From the NCBI GenBank assembly GCA_030625775.1, contig DAOUQC010000005.1, forward strand, positions 47,834 through 111,833: DNA of 64,000 nucleotides, in the 5' to 3' direction. Made by a program: the position numbers and the translations under genes. This stretch comes from Verrucomicrobiota bacterium (GTDB taxonomy: Bacteria; Verrucomicrobiota; Verrucomicrobiia; Verrucomicrobiales; DEV007). This document shows positions 1 to 8,769 of the stretch, piece by piece; the stretch's first letter is position 1, and each line of letters opens with the position of its first letter. Below the pieces are notes generated by a model. That model worked only from the letters and a program-made list of their open reading frames with translations. It made no database searches and was not told where the DNA came from.

Positions 1-735
1 TTCTTCACTGAACCAGTCACGGATATCTTCGTGCAGGGCGTTTAGGTTCAGGCGACGGGTTTGGTCGTCACTGGTGAGATGGATGTATTCCCACACCCAA
101 TCGTTGTCGACGGTGGTATTGATACAGTCATCCTGCAGCAGAGGAACAGCGATGGATGGGATGGCAGCCGCTTCAACGTAGGGGAAAGTGCGTTCCAGCA
201 CCGGCAGGCAGGAGATACCGACGATAGCTTCAATTTTCCCCGTCTGGATAAGCGACATGACGACGGCGGATCCTTCGGCAACGAGAACGGCATAGCCCAG
301 ACGTTCGGCTTCATTCTGAAAATCCTCGATGGTGCACAAGCCGCACTGTTTGCAGAGCAAGCCGAATTCGTCAAAAGGGGCCGGGCACTTGTCTTCGACG
401 CGCAAACATTTGGGCATCAGCAGCAGTCTGCGCTCGTAGGGAATACTGGCGAGGGTTTCCCGCCACATCTCATTGTTCAGAACTACTCCGGTGTAGTGGA
501 GGTAAGCTTCGTCGGTGTTGGTGTCGGCAAGGATTTTCCGAGCATGCACTTCTAATTCGTCCTGCGGCATAGGGGGCACAGGGTTTTCTCTTTCGACATA
601 GTCCCGGATACAGGCCAGCAGAGCGTCGCGCTCGGGTTTGGTCTGGGGGATGTTTTTCTTGGGGGGACGAAGGCGAGTCGTCGTGAAAGGGATGGTTGTG
701 GGTAATTTTACCGATTGAATTCTGGATGATGCCAT
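1..735 (-). CDS. DUF116 family protein, 3' end cut by window edge
   Basis: The frame is open from the ATG at 735 to base 1, giving 245 codons without a stop, so the C-terminus lies outside the window. The sequence shows the DUF116 pattern: a cysteine cluster at about residues 110, 117, 128, 131 and 134 (PKCLR, then CKQCGLC), followed by an AEGSAVV segment near 153 and a GISCLPVLER segment near 173. From knowledge of the family, DUF116 proteins have these conserved cysteines, lack an assigned reaction, and are sometimes linked to polyprenyl-synthase genes (recalled, not checked). The cysteine spacing would suit a metal or Fe-S site, which is inference. The ferredoxin-like gene at 1150-2037 lies upstream on the same strand, but about 410 bases separate them, so co-transcription is uncertain. 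Confidence 0.75.
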   Translation of the reverse strand, partial: MASSRIQSVKLPTTIPFTTTRLRPPKKNIPQTKPERDALLACIRDYVERENPVPPMPQDELEVHARKILADTNTDEAYLHYTGVVLNNEMWRETLASIPYERRLLLMPKCLRVEDKCPAPFDEFGLLCKQCGLCTIEDFQNEAERLGYAVLVAEGSAVVMSLIQTGKIEAIVGISCLPVLERTFPYVEAAAIPSIAVPLLQDDCINTTVDNDWVWEYIHLTSDDQTRRLNLNALHEDIRDWFSEE

Positions 736-742
736 CGTGCAA

Positions 743-1015
743 GTAGAGAAAGTTCGAAGTGTGGGTGGTTTGGGTATGTTGCCTTCAGAATCAGGCAAAA
801 CCTAGCATCTAAAAAGTGAGATATTAGGAAGCGTCGCAAATTTTGGCGAATGATCAAGAAAAAGAGAAGACGGGATTGCGGGAAGTGGTTTCAGGCGAGG
901 AAGGTGCCAGGGCCAGATTCACGCCCAAGCTTGTGCCGTTAGGATGGCTTGGTCGCTATGCTTGGATTGACGGGGAGGGGGGATGGAGGGGGTAACCGAT
1001 TGACTAATTTACTAA
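743..1015. other. intergenic stretch, no recognised gene
   Basis: No gene is recognised here. One plus-strand frame, 843-995 with a TTG start, is open for 50 codons (it contains a FTPKLVPLGWLG segment), but nothing about it is familiar. It could be debris from the same event that left the TPR remnant immediately downstream. The leader of the DUF116 gene must lie at the left end of this stretch. Confidence 0.4.
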
Positions 1016-1144
1016 CTATCAGTTAAAGTTAGCTGGGTTCCGGTGTTACACAATCTGGCTATGATCTATCAGGCGTCCGGTAGCAATGACAAAACGGAGG
1101 AGTTCAGGAAGTGCTCGGAAGCGATTGAAACGGCCCGCCAATGA
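1016..1144 (+). pseudogene. 3' remnant of a TPR-type gene
   Basis: A short open frame ends at the TGA at 1142-1144 and reads ...VLHNLAMIYQASG... then ...EEFRKCSEAIETARQ-stop. The HNLA-x-IYQA-x-G helix followed by an alanine/arginine-rich second helix is the usual look of the last repeat of a tetratricopeptide protein. A stop codon lies directly upstream at 1013-1015 and there is no promoter-proximal start in a sensible place, so only the 3' end of a gene appears to survive. It abuts the end of the convergent ferredoxin-like gene. What is seen is the TPR-like sequence. That it is a deletion relic is inference. Confidence 0.45.
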
Positions 1145-1149
1145 GTGCG

Positions 1150-2037
1150 TTAGCCGTTCGCCTTTTTTGCCAGTGCGGCGGCTTCCTGCGCTTTGCGTGT
1201 GATTTCCTCGGGTGAGGGCAGTGAGGCGAGATCGATTTCTGCAAGAACTTCGGCAGGGATCAGGCCATCACTCTGCAGCTTGTTAAGGCATTTGGTTCGT
1301 TCGGCCAGTGCTTTGTCCGGGCTGCGTTCTTTGGAAAATCGCGATTTGGCTGCTTCGCTGCGATTGCGGAGGGATGAGTAGATATCGCCTCCCAGCAGAG
1401 AAGAAATATCGACTTTCATTTTTTCTCGGTTCAGGTCACTTTCACTGACTTGATCACCATTGATGGGGCCTCCACTGTATTTCGGAAACATGATGGCTAC
1501 TTCGGGACAAACACGGGAGCAGGCCGGGCAGTTGGTTTTGCAATTGTCCTGGTTGCGTACATCGATTTGTTGATCACTGTCGACACCATAAACATCGAAG
1601 AGACAAAAACTGAGGCACTGCATGCAGTTGGTGCAGCGATCAAAATCGATGACTGGAAACCAGGGCTTCCAAGTGCGGGAGGTGTTCGCACTGGTGGTAT
1701 CGAGTGAAGCGGGAGGCTGGTTCATTGGTCGGGCAAAAGCCGTCCGGCTTTGCTCGACTCGCTCGAGAATTGCGAAGGAATCGAGTCCACTGATATTGAG
1801 GATTTTCACCCTTGGTTCTGATGCGGGAGCGTCAATGTTGTCGCTGGAAAATTCTCCTAGAATGATTAACAGGCTTTCCGGGGATGCGGTGACGACTTCG
1901 ATGGTATTGGTGCGAGTCACCGTATAACCGCGGTCGAGCAGGGTGCTGATAATCGAAAAGCGATGCGAGGGGGCGAGGGGAGCAGCATCGCTTCCTTCGT
2001 AGAGTAAAATCTGGATCGGGGTGGTGTCGTTTTTCAT
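1150..2037 (-). CDS. ferredoxin-like 4Fe-4S protein
   Basis: This 295-residue protein has an N-terminal region of about 125 residues with alternating strands and helices and no motif I recognise. A two-cluster ferredoxin domain follows. Its cysteines are at about 135, 138, 141 and 145 (CTNCMQCLSFC) and 166, 170, 173 and 177, the last followed by the typical PEVAI. A charged C-terminal tail follows. It is probably a cytoplasmic electron-transfer or cluster-binding protein; the partner is unknown. The ATG at 2037 (MKNDTTPIQILLYEG) is preferred over a GTG 13 codons upstream because the extra residues look non-conserved. The first CxxCxxCxxxC is standard; in the second group an additional residue separates the first two cysteines. 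Confidence 0.7.
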   Translation of the reverse strand: MKNDTTPIQILLYEGSDAAPLAPSHRFSIISTLLDRGYTVTRTNTIEVVTASPESLLIILGEFSSDNIDAPASEPRVKILNISGLDSFAILERVEQSRTAFARPMNQPPASLDTTSANTSRTWKPWFPVIDFDRCTNCMQCLSFCLFDVYGVDSDQQIDVRNQDNCKTNCPACSRVCPEVAIMFPKYSGGPINGDQVSESDLNREKMKVDISSLLGGDIYSSLRNRSEAAKSRFSKERSPDKALAERTKCLNKLQSDGLIPAEVLAEIDLASLPSPEEITRKAQEAAALAKKANG

Positions 2038-2270
2038 CAAGAAGGTATCATTTGGACAATGGACTTGCCGGGCCACGCATGCAAGCGGCTTTGAAGTTAG
2101 ATCATCTCATGCCCGGAGTTCCATAATTGTGGTTCAATCAGCATATTTTGCGGTATTTGGAAAGATTTCCAGAAAAGCGGTTGATGATTTTTCAGACTGG
2201 GATAAACTCCTGTTGCAACTGAGACTCAGTATCAATAAGAAGTGTGAGATGAGAAAGTAAATTCAAACAA

Positions 2271-4700
2271 ATGAAAACAATTTTAAGCCGAGCGCGTATC
2301 CGCTCCATTGTTATGAGTGCAGCCTGCCTCTCATTGTCGACAGCTTATGCTGAGGATGAAAAAACAGATTCTGTAGCTGACAGTGATGTCGGCGCTTTAG
2401 AATCGACTATTGTCTCTGCGACTCCGGCTCGAAAACCGGCGAGGAATGAAACGGTTCGTCAAGCCACGGTTACCCGTCCTGTTGAGATTGATATCTATGA
2501 TACTCTGAGTCCAGAGTTGATCACTGGTGCTGCCGGTTCCAATTATACTCTGCCGGGTTCTGGTTACTTCATTACCGCCCAGGACATCCGCGATCAGAAC
2601 TACACCAATGTGAATCGAGTATTCGCTAAGGTGCCAGGAGTATATGTGCGTGAGGAGGATGGTTCGGGGCTGTTCCCGAATATCTCTATTCGCGGTGTGG
2701 ATGGAACGCGAAACGAGAAAATCACCGTCATGGAGGATGGTATTCTCCAAGCGCCGGCTCCCTACGCGGCTCCAAGTGCTTATTATTCGCCCAACATCGG
2801 TCGCATGGCCGGGGTGGAGATTTTGAAAGGCGCCAGCCAGATCAAATACGGTCCAAATACCACGGGAGGGGTGATCAACTACCTTTCTACTCCGATTCCA
2901 GAGCAGGAGCAGTTTTATTTACGCACGACCTATGGCACAAATAATACGGCGCAGGTTTTTTCTCACTATGGAAATACGGTTGAGACTTCTATTGGTAAGG
3001 TTGGCTTCCTGGGAGAGATTTATTATAAGCGTTCGGATGGGTTTCGTACGATTGACGGTGCATCAAAATTCGGCATATCGCCTTCTGACAAAACCGGTTA
3101 TGAACTTTTTGAGCCAATGGTCAAGTTTTTCTGGGAACCTGATACAGTCATAGAGCAGCGTTTCGAGTTCAAATACGGCTATAGCGACTTTAACGCAGAC
3201 GAAACTTACCTCGGTCTGACTGAAAAAGATTTCTCGGCTAATCCATATCGCCGTTATGCGGGGACTTTTCTCGACAATATTGATACCCAGCAACACCGTT
3301 CTTATTTGAAGTATAATGTTGCGGCTACTGATAATCTAGATATTCAAATTGCCGGATATTACAATCAGTTTAAACGTGATTGGTTCAAAATTCGTGAAGT
3401 AAACGGGGCCGCCTTGCATACCGTGGTGGGGCCGACAGGTGACCCGGCAAATCTTGCCACTTTGCAGGGGCGTGCGCCCGGCACTTTGGGATACCGTCAC
3501 AATGCGCGTGAATACAAATCTTACGGGGTTCAAGCTTCAGCTGATTGGCGTGTCGAAACGGGTGCGATTGATAATACATTTAGTTTCGGGGTGCGTCAGC
3601 ACGAGGACGAAATTCGACGTTTTCAAGAAAACACCGATGTCATTCTCGGCGGTTCCAGTCCTGCTATTAAGAACATGGGACCAGGTTCAGGGGGCAATCG
3701 GTATCAGCAATCCACAGCTACTTCTTTGTGGTTACAGGATAGCATGGAAGTGGGCAAGTTGACCCTGACTCCAGGAGTGCGATATGAAAATGTCGATCTT
3801 CATAATACCGACTACCAGAGCGATGCGACTAATACCCCCACCGCAATTCGCGATGGCAACATTGATTGGTTTGTTGCTGGCATAGGCGCTAATTATGACC
3901 TCAACGAGCAGAATTCAGTGTTCGCTGGTTTCCATCAGGGAGTTTCCGTTCCTTCTCCACGCTCCATTCTCGGAAGCGGGGTCGATCTTGAAGAGAGTAA
4001 TAACTATGAGCTGGGTTTCCGCCACCGCGGGAGTAACTTGAATGGTGAGTTGGTGGGTTTTGTTTCTGACTTCGATAACATTATCAGCACTGCTGCCGGC
4101 CTCGGGCAGGGGGCGATTAACAATGCGGGGTCGGGATCGGTCAAAGGCATTGAAGCCCTGATCAGCTATGATCCCTGGCAGGATAAAGCCGTTCGGTTAC
4201 CGATGTATTTCAGTGGAACCTGGACGGACGCAACTCTCGACAACGCTTTGGCTAGTGGTGGTGGAGAGGATATCTACGGTGACGGCAATGGAGGTCCGGG
4301 AATTCCCGGTGCTGAAATGCCTTACATCCCAGAGTGGAAGCTGGCTGCCGGGATTGGGCTGGAGACAGAAAAGTGGGGGCTTGATGTGGCAGCTACTTAT
4401 GTGAGCGATACTTTTGGCACGGCATTGAATGCGTCCAGACCGGTGAATTCATCACGGCAGGGGCAGATCGACGGCGGATTTATCGTTGATCTGGCTGCTT
4501 ATTATCAATTGAACGATCGGGTTAAGATCCTCGGTGGAATTCAAAATGTGTTCGAAGAAGTCATGATCATCAGCCGTGTTCCTGAAGGGCCTCGGGCGAA
4601 CGCACCACGGATGTTTTATGTGGGTTTTGAGATTTTATGGGAACCCCGCAGCGTTATTGCTGCAATTGGAGGAAAGACTGTGGTGTCGGGAGCTAAATAG
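2271..4700 (+). CDS. TonB-dependent receptor, FecA-like
   Basis: This 809-residue outer-membrane receptor has a signal peptide ending near AYA-27. A candidate TonB box (STIVSATPA) lies at about residues 43-51. A plug domain covers about 75-195 and contains the landmark segments SIRGVDGTRNEKITVMEDG and GRMAGVEILKGASQIKYGPNTTGG. A 22-strand-type beta barrel fills the rest. The plug resembles FecA/ferric-siderophore receptors, so an iron-chelate substrate is likely but unproven. The final barrel strand (MFYVGFEILW) is followed by about 20 extra residues, so the protein does not end in the usual aromatic residue. It precedes the TonB-energising operon at 4771-10154, which presumably powers it. 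The upstream 230 bases separate it from the divergent ferredoxin-like gene and should hold the promoter. Confidence 0.9.
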   Translation: MKTILSRARIRSIVMSAACLSLSTAYAEDEKTDSVADSDVGALESTIVSATPARKPARNETVRQATVTRPVEIDIYDTLSPELITGAAGSNYTLPGSGYFITAQDIRDQNYTNVNRVFAKVPGVYVREEDGSGLFPNISIRGVDGTRNEKITVMEDGILQAPAPYAAPSAYYSPNIGRMAGVEILKGASQIKYGPNTTGGVINYLSTPIPEQEQFYLRTTYGTNNTAQVFSHYGNTVETSIGKVGFLGEIYYKRSDGFRTIDGASKFGISPSDKTGYELFEPMVKFFWEPDTVIEQRFEFKYGYSDFNADETYLGLTEKDFSANPYRRYAGTFLDNIDTQQHRSYLKYNVAATDNLDIQIAGYYNQFKRDWFKIREVNGAALHTVVGPTGDPANLATLQGRAPGTLGYRHNAREYKSYGVQASADWRVETGAIDNTFSFGVRQHEDEIRRFQENTDVILGGSSPAIKNMGPGSGGNRYQQSTATSLWLQDSMEVGKLTLTPGVRYENVDLHNTDYQSDATNTPTAIRDGNIDWFVAGIGANYDLNEQNSVFAGFHQGVSVPSPRSILGSGVDLEESNNYELGFRHRGSNLNGELVGFVSDFDNIISTAAGLGQGAINNAGSGSVKGIEALISYDPWQDKAVRLPMYFSGTWTDATLDNALASGGGEDIYGDGNGGPGIPGAEMPYIPEWKLAAGIGLETEKWGLDVAATYVSDTFGTALNASRPVNSSRQGQIDGGFIVDLAAYYQLNDRVKILGGIQNVFEEVMIISRVPEGPRANAPRMFYVGFEILWEPRSVIAAIGGKTVVSGAK

Positions 4701-4770
4701 TTTCAAAGCCAGATAATGGGTGAGCATACTCTCTTCCCGATTTGTCAGGGTGATGTTGCGTTAATGGAAT

Positions 4771-5598
4771 ATGTTTAGAATGTTAAAAATATCGGTAATC
4801 TGGGTTTTGTTGCTGTCATCTGTGGGCGTTGCGTCTGGGCAGGATGAAGCACAAAACGCACAAAATACCGGGTTGGGAGAAAAGCCAAACCTTCCCAATG
4901 CGGGTGAAGTGCAGGCGACTTTGAAGCAGTGGGTATTGACCCGACAGCTGATCGCCAGGGAGCGGGCCGGGTGGACGGAGGAAAAAGAAAGTTTAGCCGA
5001 CCTCAATGAGGTGCGGCTGAGCGAGATGAAAAAATTGGGGGAATTCAGCAAGGCAGCAGGTTCGCGTATTGCAGAAATTGATGAAAAGAGAAAACAGTTC
5101 AGCGCTGAAAAAGCAGAGTTACTTAGTTGGAGGCGGGAATTAAAAACCCAAATAAAAGTGCTTGAGAATGAACTGCGCCTTTTGATCCCACTGTTTCCAT
5201 TGTCTTTACGTTCCAAGGTTGAAGAGGCGATTATCCGGGTTGAAAGCCCCGACCCCGAGCGCCCATTGCAACACCGTACGCGTGATGTGTTGCTGGTCAT
5301 GCAAGCTTGTTTGAATTTTCAGAACACTATCACCCTCGATCGGGATATTCGGTCTATTGAAGGAGAGGATCGCGAGGTGGAGGTGCTCTACATGGGACTT
5401 AACCAGGCCTGGTATGTGGATCAAACCGGGAAATACAGCGGTTATGGAACGCCCGGATTGAAGGGTTGGGTTTGGACTGAAGAAGCGGCGTTGGCTGTGG
5501 CAATACGCCAAGCGATTGCCGTTCAAAGTCGTCAGGCTACTCCGGCATTTGTGACTCTTCCTTTTTCGAATGCTGCGGCAACAAGCGTGAGTAAATAA
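4771..5598 (+). CDS. DUF3450 family protein, first gene of TonB2-type operon
   Basis: The product has 275 residues. A signal peptide (about 1-24, SVGVASG-QDEA) is followed by a coiled-coil segment at about 50-140 with heptad-like charged residues, then a globular C-terminal half with the segments VLYMGLNQAWYVDQTG and GWVW near 205-235. This matches DUF3450, a periplasmic family encoded next to TtpC/ExbB genes in Vibrio-type TonB2 clusters, where it is thought to assist TonB-dependent uptake. Its stop overlaps the start of the next gene (TAATG at 5596-5600), which indicates translational coupling. The distance to the receptor gene upstream is 70 bases, so all seven genes may form one transcript. 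Confidence 0.85.
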   Translation: MFRMLKISVIWVLLLSSVGVASGQDEAQNAQNTGLGEKPNLPNAGEVQATLKQWVLTRQLIARERAGWTEEKESLADLNEVRLSEMKKLGEFSKAAGSRIAEIDEKRKQFSAEKAELLSWRRELKTQIKVLENELRLLIPLFPLSLRSKVEEAIIRVESPDPERPLQHRTRDVLLVMQACLNFQNTITLDRDIRSIEGEDREVEVLYMGLNQAWYVDQTGKYSGYGTPGLKGWVWTEEAALAVAIRQAIAVQSRQATPAFVTLPFSNAAATSVSK

Positions 5599-7007
5599 TG
5601 AGACTTATTTTTATTATCTTAAGCTGGTGTGCTGTTTCCTGCATGATCTCCGCTCAGGAGAAAATAGAGGGAGAAAGCAAGACGAGTACCGACGTGCGCT
5701 ACAGCGAAGCCGCCGCTTCGGTGCAAGATGATTTGCGTTCGGCTCTTGATGAATTGGCAAGCTTGCAACAAGAGACTGCGGGGCAGAAATCAGCTCTCGC
5801 CAAGAAATCTAATCGTATTGCGGCCGACCTGCGAGAAGCCCGTCGTCAGGCTGATCTTGCTCGCAGCCGGCGGGATGCCATGGAGGGTGAGTTTTCCAAA
5901 ACTGACGGCGAACTCAAATCGTGGCGCGAAGAGCGTCAATACATCGAAGGTTTGCTGCTTGATTTTCATAAAACGTATCAAGGAACGCAGAGTCTGGCTC
6001 GGCTTGAAAAGCAACGCGAATTGTTGGGCAAAAACGACCTGAATGCTCGTTTGGGGCTGGTAAAGGCTGTCATCGAGCAAGTTAAGGTCTCGGGGGAGGT
6101 CAGCATTATATCCGGCGAGGCTCTGAATAAAGAGGGGGTTCTTGTCCCGGGGCGTTTTGCAGATGTAGGGCCACTGTCGTGGTTTCTCTCTCAGGACGGC
6201 AGGGCTTCAGGGTTGATACAGGCTGACAGTGATTTACGCCCTCACATTGTGCCGGGCACCGAGGATGCCGGCAATATAGAGCTTTTATTGGGAGGAAAAA
6301 AAGTGAGCTTGAGCTTTGATCCTACACTGGGAAGCGCGGTCGCTTTGACGAGTTCGGGGACATCGGTCATCGGGCATATAAAGCAGGGAGGTTTCTGGAT
6401 TTTCCCCATCCTTATTCTCGCTGCGATTGCATTATTTGCGGCGAGCAGAAAATGGATTCAATTAATAAAGATCCGCGACCTGAGCTCTATAAAGGTGCAA
6501 TCTGTAATTGCCGCGGTTGAAAAAGGAGATTTTGAACTGGCGGGAACCGAGGTAACTGGGATTCGCCATCCGGCAAAAAATATCCTGGAGCAGGGGATCA
6601 ACACATTGAGCGTTTCGCCCGACACTTCCCGCGATGATCTTGAGGAAGCTCTGTATGAGAAATTTCTTGAGGACTTGCCGGCTCTGGGCCGTGGATTGCC
6701 GCTTATTGCGATTGCTTCGGCTACGGCTCCTTTACTGGGATTGTTAGGCACTGTGACCGGGATGATTGAAACCTTTCGCTTGATCAATATCTTTGGCACC
6801 GGGGATGCCAAATCACTTGCATCAGGAATATCGGAGGCGCTGGTGACGACGGAATTTGGGCTAATTGTAGCGATTCCCGCCCTCATTATGCATGCCTTGC
6901 TGTCGAGAAAAGTTCAGGGAATCAAATCCTCGATGGAGATGGCCAGTCTTGCTTTTCTCAATGGTGTGTCGCTGAAGGATGGGAAAAATCACAATAAAAA
7001 TGCATAG
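5598..7007 (+). CDS. TtpC-like MotA/TolQ/ExbB proton-channel protein with periplasmic extension
   Basis: At 469 residues it is more than twice the usual ExbB length. The N-terminal 250 residues comprise a signal peptide (about 1-19), a coiled coil at about 35-125 and a periplasmic region. A first membrane segment follows at about 262-282 (FPILILAAIALFAA). The ExbB/TolQ core has helices at about 370-395 (APLLGLLGTVTGMIETF) and 414-438 (TTEFGLIVAIPALIMHALL). This architecture is that of TtpC of Vibrio TonB2 complexes. It presumably sits in the inner membrane with ExbB, ExbD and TonB and helps pass proton-motive energy to the outer-membrane receptor. An 82-base gap separates it from exbB. Confidence 0.88.
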   Translation: MRLIFIILSWCAVSCMISAQEKIEGESKTSTDVRYSEAAASVQDDLRSALDELASLQQETAGQKSALAKKSNRIAADLREARRQADLARSRRDAMEGEFSKTDGELKSWREERQYIEGLLLDFHKTYQGTQSLARLEKQRELLGKNDLNARLGLVKAVIEQVKVSGEVSIISGEALNKEGVLVPGRFADVGPLSWFLSQDGRASGLIQADSDLRPHIVPGTEDAGNIELLLGGKKVSLSFDPTLGSAVALTSSGTSVIGHIKQGGFWIFPILILAAIALFAASRKWIQLIKIRDLSSIKVQSVIAAVEKGDFELAGTEVTGIRHPAKNILEQGINTLSVSPDTSRDDLEEALYEKFLEDLPALGRGLPLIAIASATAPLLGLLGTVTGMIETFRLINIFGTGDAKSLASGISEALVTTEFGLIVAIPALIMHALLSRKVQGIKSSMEMASLAFLNGVSLKDGKNHNKNA

Positions 7008-7089
7008 GAAATAACAAAACAGAACAGGTGGAATGGGGGTTAAAATTTCAATTACCTCAGAAGCTTGCTAAAGAAAAAATTTAAGAGAC

Positions 7090-7692
7090 ATGATTTTTAT
7101 TCATCAGCTTATAAGCGAAGTTCAGGTAGTCGTTTCCGCAGGAGGTTGGGTTTTCCAAGCCTTACTGCTGTTAGCTTTTGGTATTGCCTTTTCATTGTTT
7201 TCGCTGTGGCACTCGATGCGCTTGCCGGAAGCACCTTTTTTGCCGTCTGACGAGTGGATGACTTTGTTGAAGGGAGGCAAGGACAGGGAGACAATTTGTG
7301 AGCATCTTCGCATTCAATTATGCAAAACAGGAGATTTGCCGCACCGACTTCAGGAAGTGGGGCAGCGCCTTTTTGCCACCGCGGAACGCCGTTTTGCTTT
7401 TGCTTTTGTTATGATCGGAGCAGCCCCTTTACTCGGCTTGCTCGGCACGGTTTCCGGTATGTTTAATACTTTTTATGGTATGTCCAGCAACTCGACAGCA
7501 GCGCCCATTGATATTATTTCCGGCGGCATTTCGGAGGCGCTCATCACCACCCAGACAGGTCTCATCATTGGAGTGCCGACTTACATCGTCTGTGCCTGGC
7601 TCAGAAGCCGCCATCAAGACCTTGTTGTGAAATTTGGGCTACTCGAATCCCAACTGCTCCAGAGCAACCCTCTTTTAACTTCTGACCACTGA
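7090..7692 (+). CDS. exbB: ExbB proton-channel protein
   Basis: This is a 200-residue inner-membrane protein of the MotA/TolQ/ExbB family and of ExbB2-like short length. The first membrane helix is at about 17-40. The second is at about 104-130 (APLLGLLGTVSGMFNTF) and the third at about 150-172 (TTQTGLIIGVPTYIV); these carry the conserved GLLGTV and TTxxGL motifs that line the pore. It is expected to form a pentamer with ExbD inside. The gene lies between the TtpC-like gene and exbD (26-base gap). The short intergenic region before exbD is pyrimidine-rich and contains no clear Shine-Dalgarno. Confidence 0.92.
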   Translation: MIFIHQLISEVQVVVSAGGWVFQALLLLAFGIAFSLFSLWHSMRLPEAPFLPSDEWMTLLKGGKDRETICEHLRIQLCKTGDLPHRLQEVGQRLFATAERRFAFAFVMIGAAPLLGLLGTVSGMFNTFYGMSSNSTAAPIDIISGGISEALITTQTGLIIGVPTYIVCAWLRSRHQDLVVKFGLLESQLLQSNPLLTSDH

Positions 7693-7718
7693 ATCTTAAA
7701 TTCTGACTCCTTCTTCTT

Positions 7719-8132
7719 ATGTCCAGACGATTTCAGCGTTTTGGTGAGCCTGCCAACGAATCAAGCAGCGAGATCAATATTTCGTCGCTGATCGATGTGG
7801 TATTTATTCTCCTTATTTTTTTTATCGTCACTACGGTCTTTGTTGAAGAAAGTGGGGTTGAGATCAATAAGCCGCGGGCGGCGACCCAGCACGACTTGGA
7901 GCGTAACAGTATTCTCATCGGCATCACAGCGGCCGGGCAGGTGTTTTATGGCGGTCAGGAGATAGGGGCTTCCGGAGTGCAATCCACTATCGGTCGTTTG
8001 ATGCGGCAGGAAGAAATGCCCGTCATTATCCAAGCTGATCGCAGTACCCCGACCGAAATCACCGTCCAGGTGCTGGATGAAGCCAAATTGGCGGGTGCAA
8101 AAAAAGTATTCGTTTCCACTACCTATGACTAA
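7719..8132 (+). CDS. exbD: ExbD/TolR biopolymer transport protein
   Basis: This 137-residue protein has a cytoplasmic N-terminus, one membrane helix at about 23-45 (SLIDVVFILLIFFIVTT) with the conserved essential Asp at residue 26, and a periplasmic domain with the usual PVIIQADRSTP and VLDEAKLAGAKKVFV segments. Asp26 is the protonatable residue known to be needed in ExbD proteins. The last codons overlap the start of tonB by 8 bases (ATG at 8125, stop at 8130-8132), which suggests coupled translation. Confidence 0.93.
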   Translation: MSRRFQRFGEPANESSSEINISSLIDVVFILLIFFIVTTVFVEESGVEINKPRAATQHDLERNSILIGITAAGQVFYGGQEIGASGVQSTIGRLMRQEEMPVIIQADRSTPTEITVQVLDEAKLAGAKKVFVSTTYD

Positions 8133-8769
8133 TTCTCGATCCATATCATTAGGTTTGATCGTGCGGCTTATATTGGCGGTTGCGGTGACCTTTGGCTTGA
8201 TCATTTTTATCGCTGCCGCTCGTCTTAGCCGTGCTTCGCAGGCCCCGATGCTGACGATACGTACGCTTGATACGAGCGCTCCAGTCAGTCTTCCATCGCC
8301 GCCGCCGCCGCTGATGGAAGTTGAGCCGCCACCTCCCGAGCCGAGTCCGGATTTGCCTAAACTGGAGATTGATTTTGAGGCGTTGGCCCCTCCGATACAG
8401 GCTGCACCTAATCGTGATATCAAATTGCAACTCGAGTTGACCGATTTTGCACCGCAGAATGAACAAGCGCGTGAGCACATGACCTTTTTGGCCAAAAACC
8501 TCGATATTCAACCGAGGCTCATTACTCGACCTACGGTGATTTTTCCGAAAACTTTGCAATCACGCGGTGTAAATGAAGGCAAGGTTACGTTGGAGGTTCT
8601 CATCCGTCCCAGTGGTAAAGTAATTGTGCAACGAGTGCTGAATAGTAGCCATCCGGAATTCACCGAAATGGCGCGCCTTTTTGCGATAGGTTCGCGATTC
8701 ACTCCACCGAAAAAAGGCGGGCGTGCGGTTACCGCTTTGTTTAAATGGCCTTTAATTCTTCGTCCATGA
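8125..8769 (+). CDS. tonB: TonB family energy transducer
   Basis: The protein has 214 residues. A short cytoplasmic N-terminus leads into a membrane anchor at about 11-33. A proline-rich periplasmic spacer follows at about 53-80 (LPSPPPPLMEVEPPPPEP). The TonB C-terminal domain spans about 130-214 and contains the GKVTLEVLIRPSGKVIVQRV strand pair. The start at 8125, overlapping exbD, is chosen over an in-frame ATG 16 codons upstream that lies inside exbD and would put a charged stretch before the anchor. The role is contact with the TonB box of the receptor at 2271. The stop overlaps the next start (8766-8769). Confidence 0.9.
   Translation: MTNSRSISLGLIVRLILAVAVTFGLIIFIAAARLSRASQAPMLTIRTLDTSAPVSLPSPPPPLMEVEPPPPEPSPDLPKLEIDFEALAPPIQAAPNRDIKLQLELTDFAPQNEQAREHMTFLAKNLDIQPRLITRPTVIFPKTLQSRGVNEGKVTLEVLIRPSGKVIVQRVLNSSHPEFTEMARLFAIGSRFTPPKKGGRAVTALFKWPLILRP

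Noticed and set aside
61..555. Plus-strand 164-codon frame at the left edge
   Set aside because: The opposite strand encodes a recognisable DUF116 protein through the whole stretch; this frame is its shadow.
7761..8495. 244-codon minus-strand frame opposite exbD and tonB
   Set aside because: It overlaps two clear genes of an operon and mirrors their codon pattern.
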